DNA from: CAVOGJ01 sp963700865
GTDB lineage: Bacteria > Planctomycetota > Planctomycetia > Pirellulales > Pirellulaceae
NCBI GenBank assembly: GCA_963700865.1
Contig: CAVOZC010000016.1
Location: 189,964-253,963 of the forward strand
DNA length: 64,000 nt
Reading direction: 5' to 3'
Below the pieces are notes generated by a model that searched no databases, was not told the DNA's origin, and was given only the letters and a program-made list of their open reading frames with translations. Every line of letters begins with the position of its first letter. Within the stretch, counting starts at the first letter, position 1. Below, piece after piece: positions 37,373 through 47,390 of this stretch. A program made the position numbers and the translations under genes.

Positions 37373-39419
37373 CTAGCTTCCCAGCTGGGCTGCCAGTTCA
37401 GGCGCCTGATAGATCGTTTTCAAGGCTTCACGGATGGACGAGCTGTGTACGGACACGGCTCGTGAAACCTCATCGGAGTAAAAGAAATCGGCCGTCAACG
37501 ATTGAATATTTCCGTCGAAGATGATGCCGACGAATTCCCCTTCGCGATTGATGACGGGACTTCCCGAATTGCCCCCGATAATGTCGGCCGTGCAGACAAA
37601 GTTAAAGGGCGTGGCCAACGGGATGTTGTCGTGACGACTTGTCCAACTTGTCGGCAAGACCCACGGTTCTTTTCCGCCGTGAACCTTCTCGTGTTCGAAC
37701 GCGCCCCCCATCGTGGTCCAGGGGGGGATCGTTTGACCATCTTCGCGATAACCCTTGACGGTGCCGAAAGCCAAGCGGAGTGTGAAGGTGGCGTCGGGAT
37801 AGGTGGACGTCCCCTGCACGGCCACCGTCGCTGCGCTGATTTTGGCGTACGCTTGCCGCTCGGTTTCCTCGATCTCATCCTGCAACTCGCGTAAATGTCG
37901 GTACTCGGTATCCATCCGGCGGGCCAATTGGATCATCGGGTCGGCGGACGACTCGAGTTCGGCCGGCGACAGAGCCGCCATCGACTTACGCGTTTGGACC
38001 TCGCCCAGCTTGGTGCCCGCGATCAGCTCGGCGGCGCGTTCGCGGGGGCCCTTGCCCTGCAGGACGGCCTGCACCAACGCATCATCGCCGCCGCGCATTT
38101 CCACGAAGTGCGCGATCGAGTCGGCTCAGCTTGGCCCGTTCCAGCTTTTCGTAGATCGGCGCCGGTGAATAGAGTCCTTGTTCCAGTGAATCGCGGGCCG
38201 AGTCACGAAACTCGCGCAGCCGATCATTGCTGGGCTTCAAATCCTCGGTGGCCATATGCACCAGCGTTTCGGCGATCGAGTAGTACCGGCAGTCAAAGCT
38301 CGCCGATTTGCCCAGCAGTTGCTGCTTGCGTGGTTGCAGCTGGGCAATTTCGTCCCAGGCTTCCGCGAGATCACCTTGGCCCATGTTGGCCAACTCCCCC
38401 AACACGCGGGCCTCGGCCATGTCTTTGTCGGCAAAAAACTCTGGACGCTGCAGGCCTTGGATCATGCCGGTGTACGCCTTGCGCGAGTTTTGCACGCCCA
38501 ACGTCTCGTCCCTTGCCTGCCGTTCCTCCTCCTCCCCTTCCAGGCTGTATTGCTGCAGCAGAATCTCCTTGCGGCGGAGGTAATCCAGTACGTAGGGAAG
38601 ACGATGATCGCGGAGGAAACGGAGCGCCGCTGCCGTAAAGATCCGCTGAGTCCGCCCGGGATTGCCCGAGACGAAGACCAATTCACCGTCCGCCGCGCCG
38701 TGCTCTGACCAACGCAGGAAATGTTCGATCTTCGCCGGTTGGCCATCTTCGTACACGCGAAACAGGCAGACGTCCAGGTTGTAGCGAGGATATTCGAAGT
38801 TGTCCGCGTCCCCGCCGAAAAACGCGATGCTGGCTTCCGGAGCCCAGACGACGCGGACGTCCGTGTACTTCTTGTACCGGTACAGATGGTACTTGGCCCC
38901 GCCGAATAACGTCACGACATCACTGCGAAAGCCGGTGGCATCGAGCGACTCCTTCTCAATCTCGGCCATGATGGCTCGACGCGCCTTAAAGGCATCGGCT
39001 GCCGACGTTCCATCTTTCACCGCGGCATTCACCCGATCGGTCACATCCTCAATCGACACCAATTGGTTCAATTCCAGATCGGGGGCCGCGATTTCTTCCG
39101 CCAACGAGCGGGCGAGGAAACCATCCTCGTGATAGTTGTGCTCGGGCGACGAAATCTTGTGCAGTGTGTCCGAGGCGACATGATGATTCGTGATCACCAG
39201 GCCGTTACTCGAGACGAAAGAGGCCGAACCGCCCGAATTGAAGCGGACGGACGACAGCATCACATGTCGGGCCCAATCGGCCGATGGGGTAAAGCCGTAG
39301 CGGGACTGAAGCTCGGCCTGAGGCAGATCATTAAACAGCCACATGCCTTCGTCGGCACGGGTCCAATGGGGATAAATCATGAGCAGGCAAACCGTCGTGA
39401 GAAGAATTCGTGTGTTCAT
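37373..39419 (-). CDS. S46 family dipeptidyl peptidase (one frame break)
   Basis: This is a DPP7/DPP11-type serine peptidase of about 682 residues that removes dipeptides from peptide N-termini, usually in the periplasm. There is a signal peptide (MNTRILLTTVCLLMIYPHW). The family start DEGMWLFNDLP is present. The triad is visible: His in VITNHHVAS, Asp in GGDADNFEYPRYN, and Ser in IIGGNSGSPVIN. The frame changes near 38121-38126; dropping one base joins AKLS to DSIAHFVEMRGGDDALV. It lies about 150 bases downstream of the M36 gene on the same strand; together they suggest peptide scavenging. Confidence 0.9.
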
Positions 39420-39613
39420 ACTGAGCGATTCCACGGAGGCGGGGGCGTCGACAAAGACCACTAATATAGCGTTTCTGCCAGCGGTCGGTACACAGCCCCG
39501 CGGGCGGGCCAGCCACGAGGGTGGCCACGCTGATCACCGCGGCCGCTGTGGGAGGTACCCGTCAGAGTCGATCGCCGCCGGGGTGACGGCCCGCTTATCA
39601 CGCTGGCCGCGCG

Positions 39614-41646
39614 TCAGTTGCTGTCGTTACCGCGGCGGATCTTGTAGCGACGAATCTTTCGATCGAGCGTCGAGCGTCAATACCGAGAATGCCTGCCGTG
39701 CGACTCTTGTTCCAGCCATTGGCCGTGAGTGCCGCCAGGATATGTTGCTGCTCGACTTCTTCAAGCGTCATCGGCGCGAACTCCTTCGACGTGGGAGCCG
39801 AGAGGACGGCCGAATCGCCGACGGTGGCGAGATTCGAGAGATGCAGGTCCTCCAGCGCGACGCGATCACCTCGCGCCAGCAGCACGGCTCGTTCCACCAC
39901 ATTTCGCAACTCGCGCACATTGCCGGGCCAACGATAGGTACGCAGGGCGGCGCTGGCCTCCGGCAGAAAGCCTTTTAGACGTCGTCCGGTTTCCGCGCTG
40001 TAGCGTTTGAGGAAATGTTCCGCCAGTTCCATGATGTCGTTTTCGCCCCTTTTGCGGAGCGCCGGCACAACGATCTCGACGACGTTCAGGCGAAAGTAAA
40101 GGTCACGACGAAACTCGCCTTGGGTCACCGCCTTTTCCAGATCGCGATTGGTAGCGGCGATCACCCGCACATCGGTCTTGATCGCTTCGCTGCCGCCCAC
40201 CCGCTCGAAGGGATGTCCTTCCAGGACGCGAAGAAATTTGGCTTGAATCGATTCGCTCATCTCGCCGATTTCGTCCAGCATCAACGTGCCACCGTTGGCC
40301 GCCTCGAACTTGCCCGCCTTGCGTTCGGTTGCCCCGGTAAAGGCGCCTTTCTCGTGGCCGAATAACTCGCTCTCGAGCAGCGTCTCCGACAGGGCAGCGC
40401 AGTTCAGGCACACAAAGGCCTCGTCGCGACGGGAACTGGCGAAGTGGACGGCCCGCGCCACCAGTTCCTTTCCCACTCCGCTCTCACCCCGGATGAGGAC
40501 AGTGGCCCGGCTGGGCGCCGCCCGCAGGATCTCCTGATGCACTTCCAACATGGCCTTGCTGGAACCGATCAGCTGGCTTTCTTCACCGAGCTGTTCACGC
40601 AGCTGCTGGATCTCGTCCCGCCGCTGCAAGAGATTTTCGCTCAGCTCCTGCGTGCGGCTGAGATTCTTAATCGCCAGCGCCACATTGTCGGCGACGGCTA
40701 ACGTGTACTCCAGATCGTCCGGATCGGGACGCTTGGATTCGTCGGTCGAATAGGTGTGAATCATGCCGATGATCTGACCGTCCTGACGAATCGGCGCGCA
40801 GATAACGCTGGTAGCGTGGATCTCGCCTTGGCTGTCCCGACTACCCAGGGTGCTGTCATCCTCGACGTTTCTCGCCAGGACGGCCTCTCCTTCGCGCAGG
40901 ACGGTGGCCAGGAGGAACTTCGACAGGCGATGGTATTTGGGCTTGCGATCCGAACGTGTGATCACCGCCCGCAGCTGCTTGCCGGTCGGGTCGCCGGTGA
41001 AATCGCGGGGCAACAGGTAGATCGCACCCGCATCGACGCTCGAACCAGTAAACAGGCAATCCATGGCCAACTGGGCGACTTCATCGATGTCGGTACACTG
41101 CCCCAGATCGAAAGCCAGCTTGCACAATTTGGTGGCTGCCTGGCTGAGCCGCGGACTTTCGACATCTTCCGGCTTTTCCGCTTCCTTCAGGTACCGCGTA
41201 TGTACGCGTCGGTGCGTGATGGTTGTCGGCTCGTGCACCGACAGAATGCTCGATTCATCCTCGGAACTGCCGCTCTCTTCGGCGGGATCCGTTGGGGATT
41301 CGAGCGAGTCGAGTTCATCGACGGCGGATGAGTCGGGAAACGCCGTGGACAGATCATGAACAAAGGCCAATTGTGCGTGGGCCACGCGGAAGATATCCCC
41401 TGGCGTCAAGACATAATCGCCGCGGATGCGATCCCCGTGAATCTCCGTGCCATTTCGACTGTCGAGGTCCCGCAGCGTCCACTGACCTTTGGAGGAAAAA
41501 ACTTCGGCATGATTGCGGCTGGCACGATCATCCTTGATCACGATCTGATTCGTTGGAGCTCGTCCAATGGTCACGGTTCTGCCTTCGACAAGCCGAAAGA
41601 CATCGGTCCATTTGGGACCCTCGCGAACAACCAGATACGCCAACAT
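39614..41646 (-). CDS. FHA-GAF-sigma54 transcriptional activator (C-terminal frame break)
   Basis: This is a sigma-54-dependent activator of about 677 residues. The N-terminal FHA phosphothreonine-binding domain (RTVTIGRAPTNQIVI, RASRNHAEV, SRNGT) is followed by a GAF sensor domain (about residues 165-330). The AAA+ core has Walker A GESGVGKE, the sigma54-contact loop GAFTGA, Walker B TLMLDEIGEM and the arginine-finger region. A Fis-type HTH ends the protein. As read, the frame runs to 39598 with a garbled end. One missing base near 39676 restores the usual TLDRKIRRYKI ending and a stop at 39614-39616. The FHA domain suggests input from a Ser/Thr kinase. Confidence 0.92.
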
Positions 41647-41911
41647 TGCTTGGGGTGGCCTCGCTTGGAAAAGTGCTTTAAACCGTCAGTTAAAACTAAC
41701 CCGCTGAGGGGCGGGCCCGCAACGGGTACTCGATGCGCGCGTCCCGACCTTCCGCCCACCTGCGGCCTGCCCGCGGTCGCCCATACCTTACAATCGTTAC
41801 AAACCCTCGCCGAGATCGCGCGGTGACCGCCGCTCGCCCACCTGACGAGCGCCCCAACGTCTTATCCGGGTTGGTGTTCCTTGCCGTAAGTCCCTCAGCC
41901 GCTTGATTTTC

Positions 41912-41940
41912 TTGCAAATTGGTCCGCCGCGAATTATCCT
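41912..41940 (+). promoter_or_regulatory. Sigma-70-like promoter for the DUF1598 gene
   Basis: TTGCAA (41912-41917) and TATCCT (41935-41940) are spaced by exactly 17 bases, 105 bases upstream of the ATG. Nothing else was recognised in the 400-base divergent gap between the sigma54 activator and this gene. Confidence 0.55.
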
Positions 41941-42045
41941 GCACAAGGCGGTGAGTGCACTACATTTTAGACACTGTCGGCGGCATCGGTGGGGAAAACT
42001 TCCGATCCGTGTCGATCCCACGAGGAACAGAGGAGTCTGCGAACC

Positions 42046-43380
42046 ATGCGACGGTTCATGTTGAACATTATTGCGCTGGCCTTGCTGGCAGCGGTCACGG
42101 CACCCCGCGCTGAGGCCCAAGTGGTGGCCACGGCGGTCGGTGGCGTTTCCATCGATGCCCAGGGCCAGATCAACGCACTCACCCAGCAACAGCGGACGAC
42201 GCTGGCGAATCGCCTCCGGGAGCAGCTGGCCGTTGCCCCCGGCGATCTGCAGAATGGCGTTCCGTTGCGGATGGTCTCCTTGTCCGGACTGCAAGCGGCC
42301 CTGCAAGCCGCCCTGGATCGCGACGAGCCGATTCCGGCGGATGCGCGATACCTGGCCGGACTGCAGCGAGTGCAGTACGTCTTTCTCTACCCTGAACAAA
42401 ACGATATCGTGCTCGCCGGACCTGCCGAGGGCTGGAAAGTCGGACCGACGGGAGACATCGTGGGAGTCACGACCGGGATGCCGGTCCTGCAATTGGACGA
42501 TTTGATCGTGGCCCTGCGGTCCGTCCGGGCGGCGGCCGAAGTCGGCATCTCCTGCTCGATCGATCCCACCGCCGAGGGCCGACAGGCACTGGATGCCTTT
42601 CTCCGCACGGTAAAACGCTTCAGCCCCAATGTCACGTCGGCCATTGAAAAGGTGATGGGGCCTCAGGAAATTACGATCACCGGAGTTCCCGCGGAGAGTC
42701 ATTTCGCACAGATTCTCGTGGCCAGCGACTTTCGCATGAAGCGGCTCGCCATGAATCTGGAAACTTCCCCCGTGGAGGATATGCCCGGATTCCTCGAGTT
42801 GATCCGCACCCGCCGCGGCGGTCTCAATAATATGATGCCGCGTTGGTGGATGGCTTGTGATTATGAAGCCATTGCCCGCAGCGAAGATGGTCTGTCATGG
42901 CAGCTGCGCGGTCCGGGCGTCAAAGTAATGACCGAGGATGAAATCGTGGCCGCTGACGGTTCCGTCGCCGGATCAGGAAACGTTAATCCCGTGGCACAAG
43001 AATGGGCCAATTCCATGACCAGCCATTACGGTGAATTGGCCAGGCACGAACCGGTATTTGCCCAGTTGCGGAATCTGATGGACCTGTGTGTCATCGCGGC
43101 CCTGATCGACAAAGAGGGGCTGCTGGCCAAGGCCGATTGCGAACTGCCGCTGCTGTACGCCAGCGATAGCCGCTTAACGACGCAGAGCTGGGGGGTGCCC
43201 AAGACGGTCGCCACGCAAAGCAGCTTTGTGAAGAAGGGGCGTGAGTATATTGTTACGGCGTCGGGTGGAGTTCTCGTGGATAGCTGGTCGGTCGCCGCCC
43301 AGACCGAAGTTGTCCCGGCTCTGACCACCGTCAGGCCGATCCGTGCGGACGAATCCCTACCGGGTTGGCGCTGGAATTGA
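42046..43380 (+). CDS. DUF1598 exported protein
   Basis: The 444-residue protein has a signal peptide (MRRFMLNIIALALLAAVTAPRAEA). The rest matches the planctomycete family DUF1598: RMVSLSGLQAALQAALD, RYLAGLQRVQYVFLYPEQNDIVLAGPAEGW, VLQLDDLIVALR, SCSIDPTAEG, and a late RNLMDLCVIAALI. The function is unknown. GAGGAG lies 10 bases before the ATG. It probably acts outside the cytoplasm. Confidence 0.9.
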   Translation: MRRFMLNIIALALLAAVTAPRAEAQVVATAVGGVSIDAQGQINALTQQQRTTLANRLREQLAVAPGDLQNGVPLRMVSLSGLQAALQAALDRDEPIPADARYLAGLQRVQYVFLYPEQNDIVLAGPAEGWKVGPTGDIVGVTTGMPVLQLDDLIVALRSVRAAAEVGISCSIDPTAEGRQALDAFLRTVKRFSPNVTSAIEKVMGPQEITITGVPAESHFAQILVASDFRMKRLAMNLETSPVEDMPGFLELIRTRRGGLNNMMPRWWMACDYEAIARSEDGLSWQLRGPGVKVMTEDEIVAADGSVAGSGNVNPVAQEWANSMTSHYGELARHEPVFAQLRNLMDLCVIAALIDKEGLLAKADCELPLLYASDSRLTTQSWGVPKTVATQSSFVKKGREYIVTASGGVLVDSWSVAAQTEVVPALTTVRPIRADESLPGWRWN

Positions 43381-43446
43381 TACGCGGACCGGTTGTGGCA
43401 CCAAAACGTGGTCGTACGAACGATCGGGGTGCTTCGGTTCGCCCGC

Positions 43447-44270
43447 TCACGGCCCCACATCAGCCCACGTCTTGGGCGTCTCGTACACCCGCACATTGTG
43501 CAGCGCTGTGTTATCCGGCAGTTGATCGACCAGCAGCTGCCAGATCACGCGGGCAATGTTCTCGACTGTCGAATTCAACTGGGCGAATTCGGTACAGTCG
43601 GTATCCAGCCGCGTGTGGTCAAAACGGCGAATCACTCGTTCCAGGACGGCGCTTCGAGCTGGCCGAAAAGCGATGCGTCCGCCTGCCCGGATAAGTCGTC
43701 CGGCCGACAACGCACCGTGACATCGAGTACATAATTGTGCCCGTGGCCACCGGGGCGATTGCATTTGCCAAAGAGGATCCGATTCTCATCGTTTTCCAGC
43801 TCCAGCGCGTGCAGGCGATGGGTCGCCGAGAATTCAAATTGTTGGGTCAAAAGTAACATCTGCGGTTCCTCCGCGCGACGTGCGTAACGAACATACGGGG
43901 AAGCCTCGAGCTGCAACGTGACCAGCTGCAGGCCGGGAGCCAGCGTGGTCCGCAGTTGCTCCCAGGCGGACGCCAGGATGCCATGCAGCGGCGTGTCGAA
44001 CGGGGTGTCATCGAGCGCAGCGGCCGCCGCCGATCGCAGCCAACGATCCAACTCCTGGACCAGACAGACGCATCCCGCAGGGGCTGCGATCGGGCCTCGA
44101 ACGGTGCCGCTCATCCGCAGAAAAGGGTAGATGAGCGGATCGCCGCGACTGCCACTCCACGTGTTTCGCGGCGGATCGGCGGACAGCTGGAAGCGCCCCG
44201 CCGCGAGGCGGACGGCCAGGCGAATTTCGCGCGTCAAGCAGGCCGACGTCGGCATGCCGACCGTACTCAT
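43447..44270 (-). CDS. 6-pyruvoyl-tetrahydropterin synthase family, two-domain (one frame break)
   Basis: This pterin synthase is about 274 residues, twice the usual length. The C-terminal half is a clear PTPS domain: zinc His in FSATHRLH, catalytic Cys and zinc His pair in GKCNRPGGHGHNY, then FDHTRLDTD and STVENIARVIWQLL. The N-terminal 130 residues look like a degenerate second copy (REIRLAVRLAAGRFQL, QLVTLQLEASPYVRYAR). The frame changes near 43646-43652 (AAGCGCCG) just before VLERVIRRFDH. It starts by ATGA overlap with the SDR gene. It is likely to make the tetrahydrobiopterin-type cofactor used by the phenylalanine hydroxylase of the same operon. Confidence 0.85.
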
Positions 44271-44982
44271 TTCGCGACCTCGAAGACTTGTCCCGAGCAA
44301 GCGGCAAAGTCAGGACCGCAGATGGAAAAGATCAGTCCGGCAACCTCGTCCGCCGCCAGACACTGCTGCGGCGGAAAGTCCGGAAAGAGACGCCGCAGGA
44401 GTGGTGTTTCGACGGCGCCCGGCCGTACCGAATAAGCGCGAATGCCATGGGGTTTCCCTTCTCGCGCAGGGATAGCGTCAACGACTCGCCCCAGGCCTTA
44501 CAGGCCCCGTACATGCCTAATCCCGGAAAGGGATCCACGGCCGCCAGCGACGAGACATGCACGATCACGCCCTGTCGCTGACGCTTCATCAGCGGCCAAA
44601 CCGCCTGGGAGGTGGCCAGGACCGCAAGCATATTGACATCGATCAGCCGCTGGACATCATCCATCGCCATCTCGGCGACCGGACCGAGCGGCGCCCGGCC
44701 TGCATTATTAATCAAGACATCGACGCGGCCGAAGCGTTCTCCGACCGACTGGATGAAGTGATGCGCTTCAGCGATTTGTCCCACATCACAGTCGTGCGTG
44801 TGGATGCGATCCGCGTGGCCGATGCGGTCGATGGCCGCTGCCAGCCGCTCAGCGTTCCGCCCGCAGATCGCCAACTGATATCCCGCCTCGGCGAAACGAG
44901 CGGCCGTCGCCTCGCCAATTCCAGAGGACCCACCGGTCACGACACATACCGGTAGTGGGCTCGTTTTAGTGGGGAGCGTCAT
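44267..44982 (-). CDS. Short-chain dehydrogenase/reductase (one frame break)
   Basis: This SDR oxidoreductase is about 238 residues: nucleotide site TGGSSGIG, structural NNAG, catalytic Ser in VSSLAAV, and the YxxxK pair in MYGACKAW. The frame changes near 44438-44450 (TTCGCGCTT). The other frame continues IRAYSVRPGAVETPLLRRLF to a stop at 44267-44269, overlapping the PTPS start. Lying between phenylalanine hydroxylase and PTPS, it is a good candidate for a sepiapterin or dihydropteridine reductase, but this role is inferred from context. Confidence 0.86.
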
Positions 44983-45065
44983 CGTCGTGATTTCCCGTCG
45001 TCAGGGACCGCCCCGGTGTGCGGCTGACAAAGCAACGTGGGGCGACCGAACCGTCATCGGTCGCC

Positions 45066-46018
45066 TCAGGAGGTCAGGTCGGCATCGAGAAAGGACTGCA
45101 GGTCGGCTGGATTCACCAGTGGTTCGCCGGGGGCGACGTTGTCCAAACGGCCCTCCTTCAACCACTGCTCAAGGTCGTCCACCATGGCGAACAGGTGATC
45201 AAAGGAAGGGACATAAAACAGGAGCGGCTGGTAGTGATTGATTTCGAAATACTGGTTGATCATCCATTCCAACTGAGCGGGAAAGCGTTGCACCTGGTCG
45301 GAAGTGACCGCGTACTCGATCTCGCCGATCGAGCTGAGCAGCCCGCTGCCGTAGACTTTCATGCCCTCAGCTTCCTGCATCAGCCCGAATTCGACCGTGA
45401 ACCAGAAGAAACGGGCCATCGCCTTGATGTTGCTCTCGACCCGTCGAGTCACTTCTGCCCGGTCCGAGGTCAAGGCCCGCGCCGGATGGCGGCAAAGCGG
45501 GCGACCTCGCCGAACCGCACCAGTACGTCTGAAAAGCGTCGGTCAGTATGCATGGGCACATGGCCGGCGATGTCGTGAAAGATGTCGGGCTCGGGCAAAT
45601 AATCCAGATTGCTGCCGTCACGAATGGTAATCGTGGTGGGAAAGGCGCGATTGCGGAGACAGTCAAAGAAGAGATAGGCCGGTACATAACCGGATACCGG
45701 TTTCGCGCAAAACCCACTCAGCGGGGCAAGAAACGCGTTGATTTCATCCAGTCGCGGGATGGCGTCCGGTTTAAGCATCAAATTCTCGACGCCCGTCATG
45801 AACCGCGAACAGGCGTACTTTTCCCACTTGGGACGGATGGCTCGATAGCATCGCCGCCATGTTTCCTGGTTCTCTTCGCTGTACAGCTCGTACGGTTGCT
45901 GGATGTATAGCTGCCCGTTGCGCTGAGCCTGCTCGATAAACGGGGCTTTCGTCGTGGTCAAGCCGCTGGCCACGGGGAGCGACGACGGTTGGGGGGGAGT
46001 CTGATGCGCGGTAGCCAT
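45066..46018 (-). CDS. phhA: Phenylalanine-4-hydroxylase (one frame break)
   Basis: This pterin-dependent iron enzyme converts phenylalanine to tyrosine. It is about 317 residues. The aromatic hydroxylase core shows PAYLFFDCLRNRAFPTT, the two iron His ligands in DIFHDIAGHVPMH, and, after the frame break, the Glu ligand in FFWFTVEFGLM, followed by GEIEYAV. The break is near 45478-45486 (CGGCGCGGG), between ARFAAIR and ALTSDRAEVTRR. GGAGG precedes the ATG. It lies 53 bases after the dehydrogenase E2 gene and ahead of two pterin-type genes, so the operon supplies both enzyme and cofactor. Confidence 0.92.
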
Positions 46019-46071
46019 ACGAATTCCTCCTCGTGCTGACTGGTTGGTTCGTTTCGACTGCGATCCGTGGG

Positions 46072-47387
46072 TTAGTTCCCCTCGCCGGTGATTTGAAATT
46101 TTGCGGCCCGGTCACGGATGTCGTTCAAGAAGTTTGCCGCGCCAACTCCATTCATCAGGCGGTGATCAAAGCTCATCGTCAGGGCACACCGCTTCCGGAA
46201 CGCGATGCCGTTGTCGGTGGGTAGCGGTACGAGTTGGGTCTCGCCGAGCGCCAGCGTCGCCACGGCCGGCGTCACGACGACCGGGATGCCCATCCGCATG
46301 CCGGAAGCGCCGATGTTCGAGACCGACACCGTTGTCGTGGCGTCGATCTGGTCCTGGCCGTCTCGTGCGGCGGCCACGCGGGCCGCCAGTTCCGCAAAAA
46401 ATCCAGCTTGAGTCAGCGTGTCGGCATGCCGCACCACTCGCCGTTTTCAGCACGTCACCCGGTAGCGACACGGCGACACCCAGGTTGACATGATGGTACG
46501 TCCGCAGCGTCTTGCCGTCACTGGAGAGTGAACTGCGGAAGGCCGGGTGTTCCCGCATGGCTTGGACGATACACCAGAGCAGCATGGCAAAGCCGGTCGG
46601 TCCACCCGCCTCGCGCGTCGCGGTGCGGACCGCATCAATGGCTTGCCAATCGACGTCGGTCTCGAGTACCGCGGGCAAGGCGACCTGGGCCCCGCGAGCC
46701 ATGCGGTAATTCAAAGTTTGTTGCGCCGGGTAGTGTCGATTCGACGTATTCGCTCGCTTGTCGCCGGGCCGCTTCCGCCGTGGCGGCCACCTTCTCGGGT
46801 CCGCCGGCATCGACAAACCGATCGACGTCCGCCGGCATCAGCTTCGTCCCGGCCGCCGGAATATGGTTGGCGATTTCGAGCAGTCCCCGATCAAGCAGAT
46901 ACCGCCGCGTCCGCGGTGGGACGCGGACGCCCGCGGCGGCGCGGACGGGACGTCGGCCCTGCGTCGCGGTGGCGGTCGAAGACGGCGTCCCGGTCGCGAA
47001 TCCGTCGGGCGGCAACTCGGGCGGTGCGCCTGTTTCGTGAATCACCACCGGTGGCGGTGGCGTCGGGGCGGCGCGAGGCACGCGTGCCGGCGTCCGGGGC
47101 TGGGCCGCCGGCGGATGGTGGTCCGACGCCATTTCACGCGTGCCGGCGGCGACGTCCATGCGGGCGATCTCCGCGCCGATCGGCAAGACCGTGTCGGGCT
47201 GGACCAGCCATTCGAGCAGCCGACCGTCATAGGGCGACTCGACCTCCGTCGTCGCTTTATCGGTTTCCATGACGTAGATCGGATCATCGCGTCGGATGGT
47301 ATCTCCCGGCTGCTTTAAAAACTCGATCAGACGGGCCTCCTGCAGGCCTTCGCCGAGTTGGGGTATTCGAACCGAAACAACGGGCAT
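46072..47387 (-). CDS. 2-oxoacid dehydrogenase E2 (lipoyl transacylase), two frame breaks
   Basis: This acyltransferase is about 438 residues. In order: one lipoyl domain with the attachment Lys in METDKATTEV (about residue 44), a long Pro/Ala linker, a peripheral-subunit-binding domain (VPPRTRRYLLDRGLLE), and the catalytic domain (TVSVSNIGASGMRMG, FDHRLMNGVGAANFL). Breaks lie near 46730-46745 (GCGCCGGG) and 46438-46446. The usual catalytic DHRxxDG motif reads DHRLMNG, with Asn for Asp. GGAGG lies across the E1 stop codon, three bases upstream of this start, so E1 and E2 are coupled. Confidence 0.9.
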
Positions 47388-47390
47388 CCG

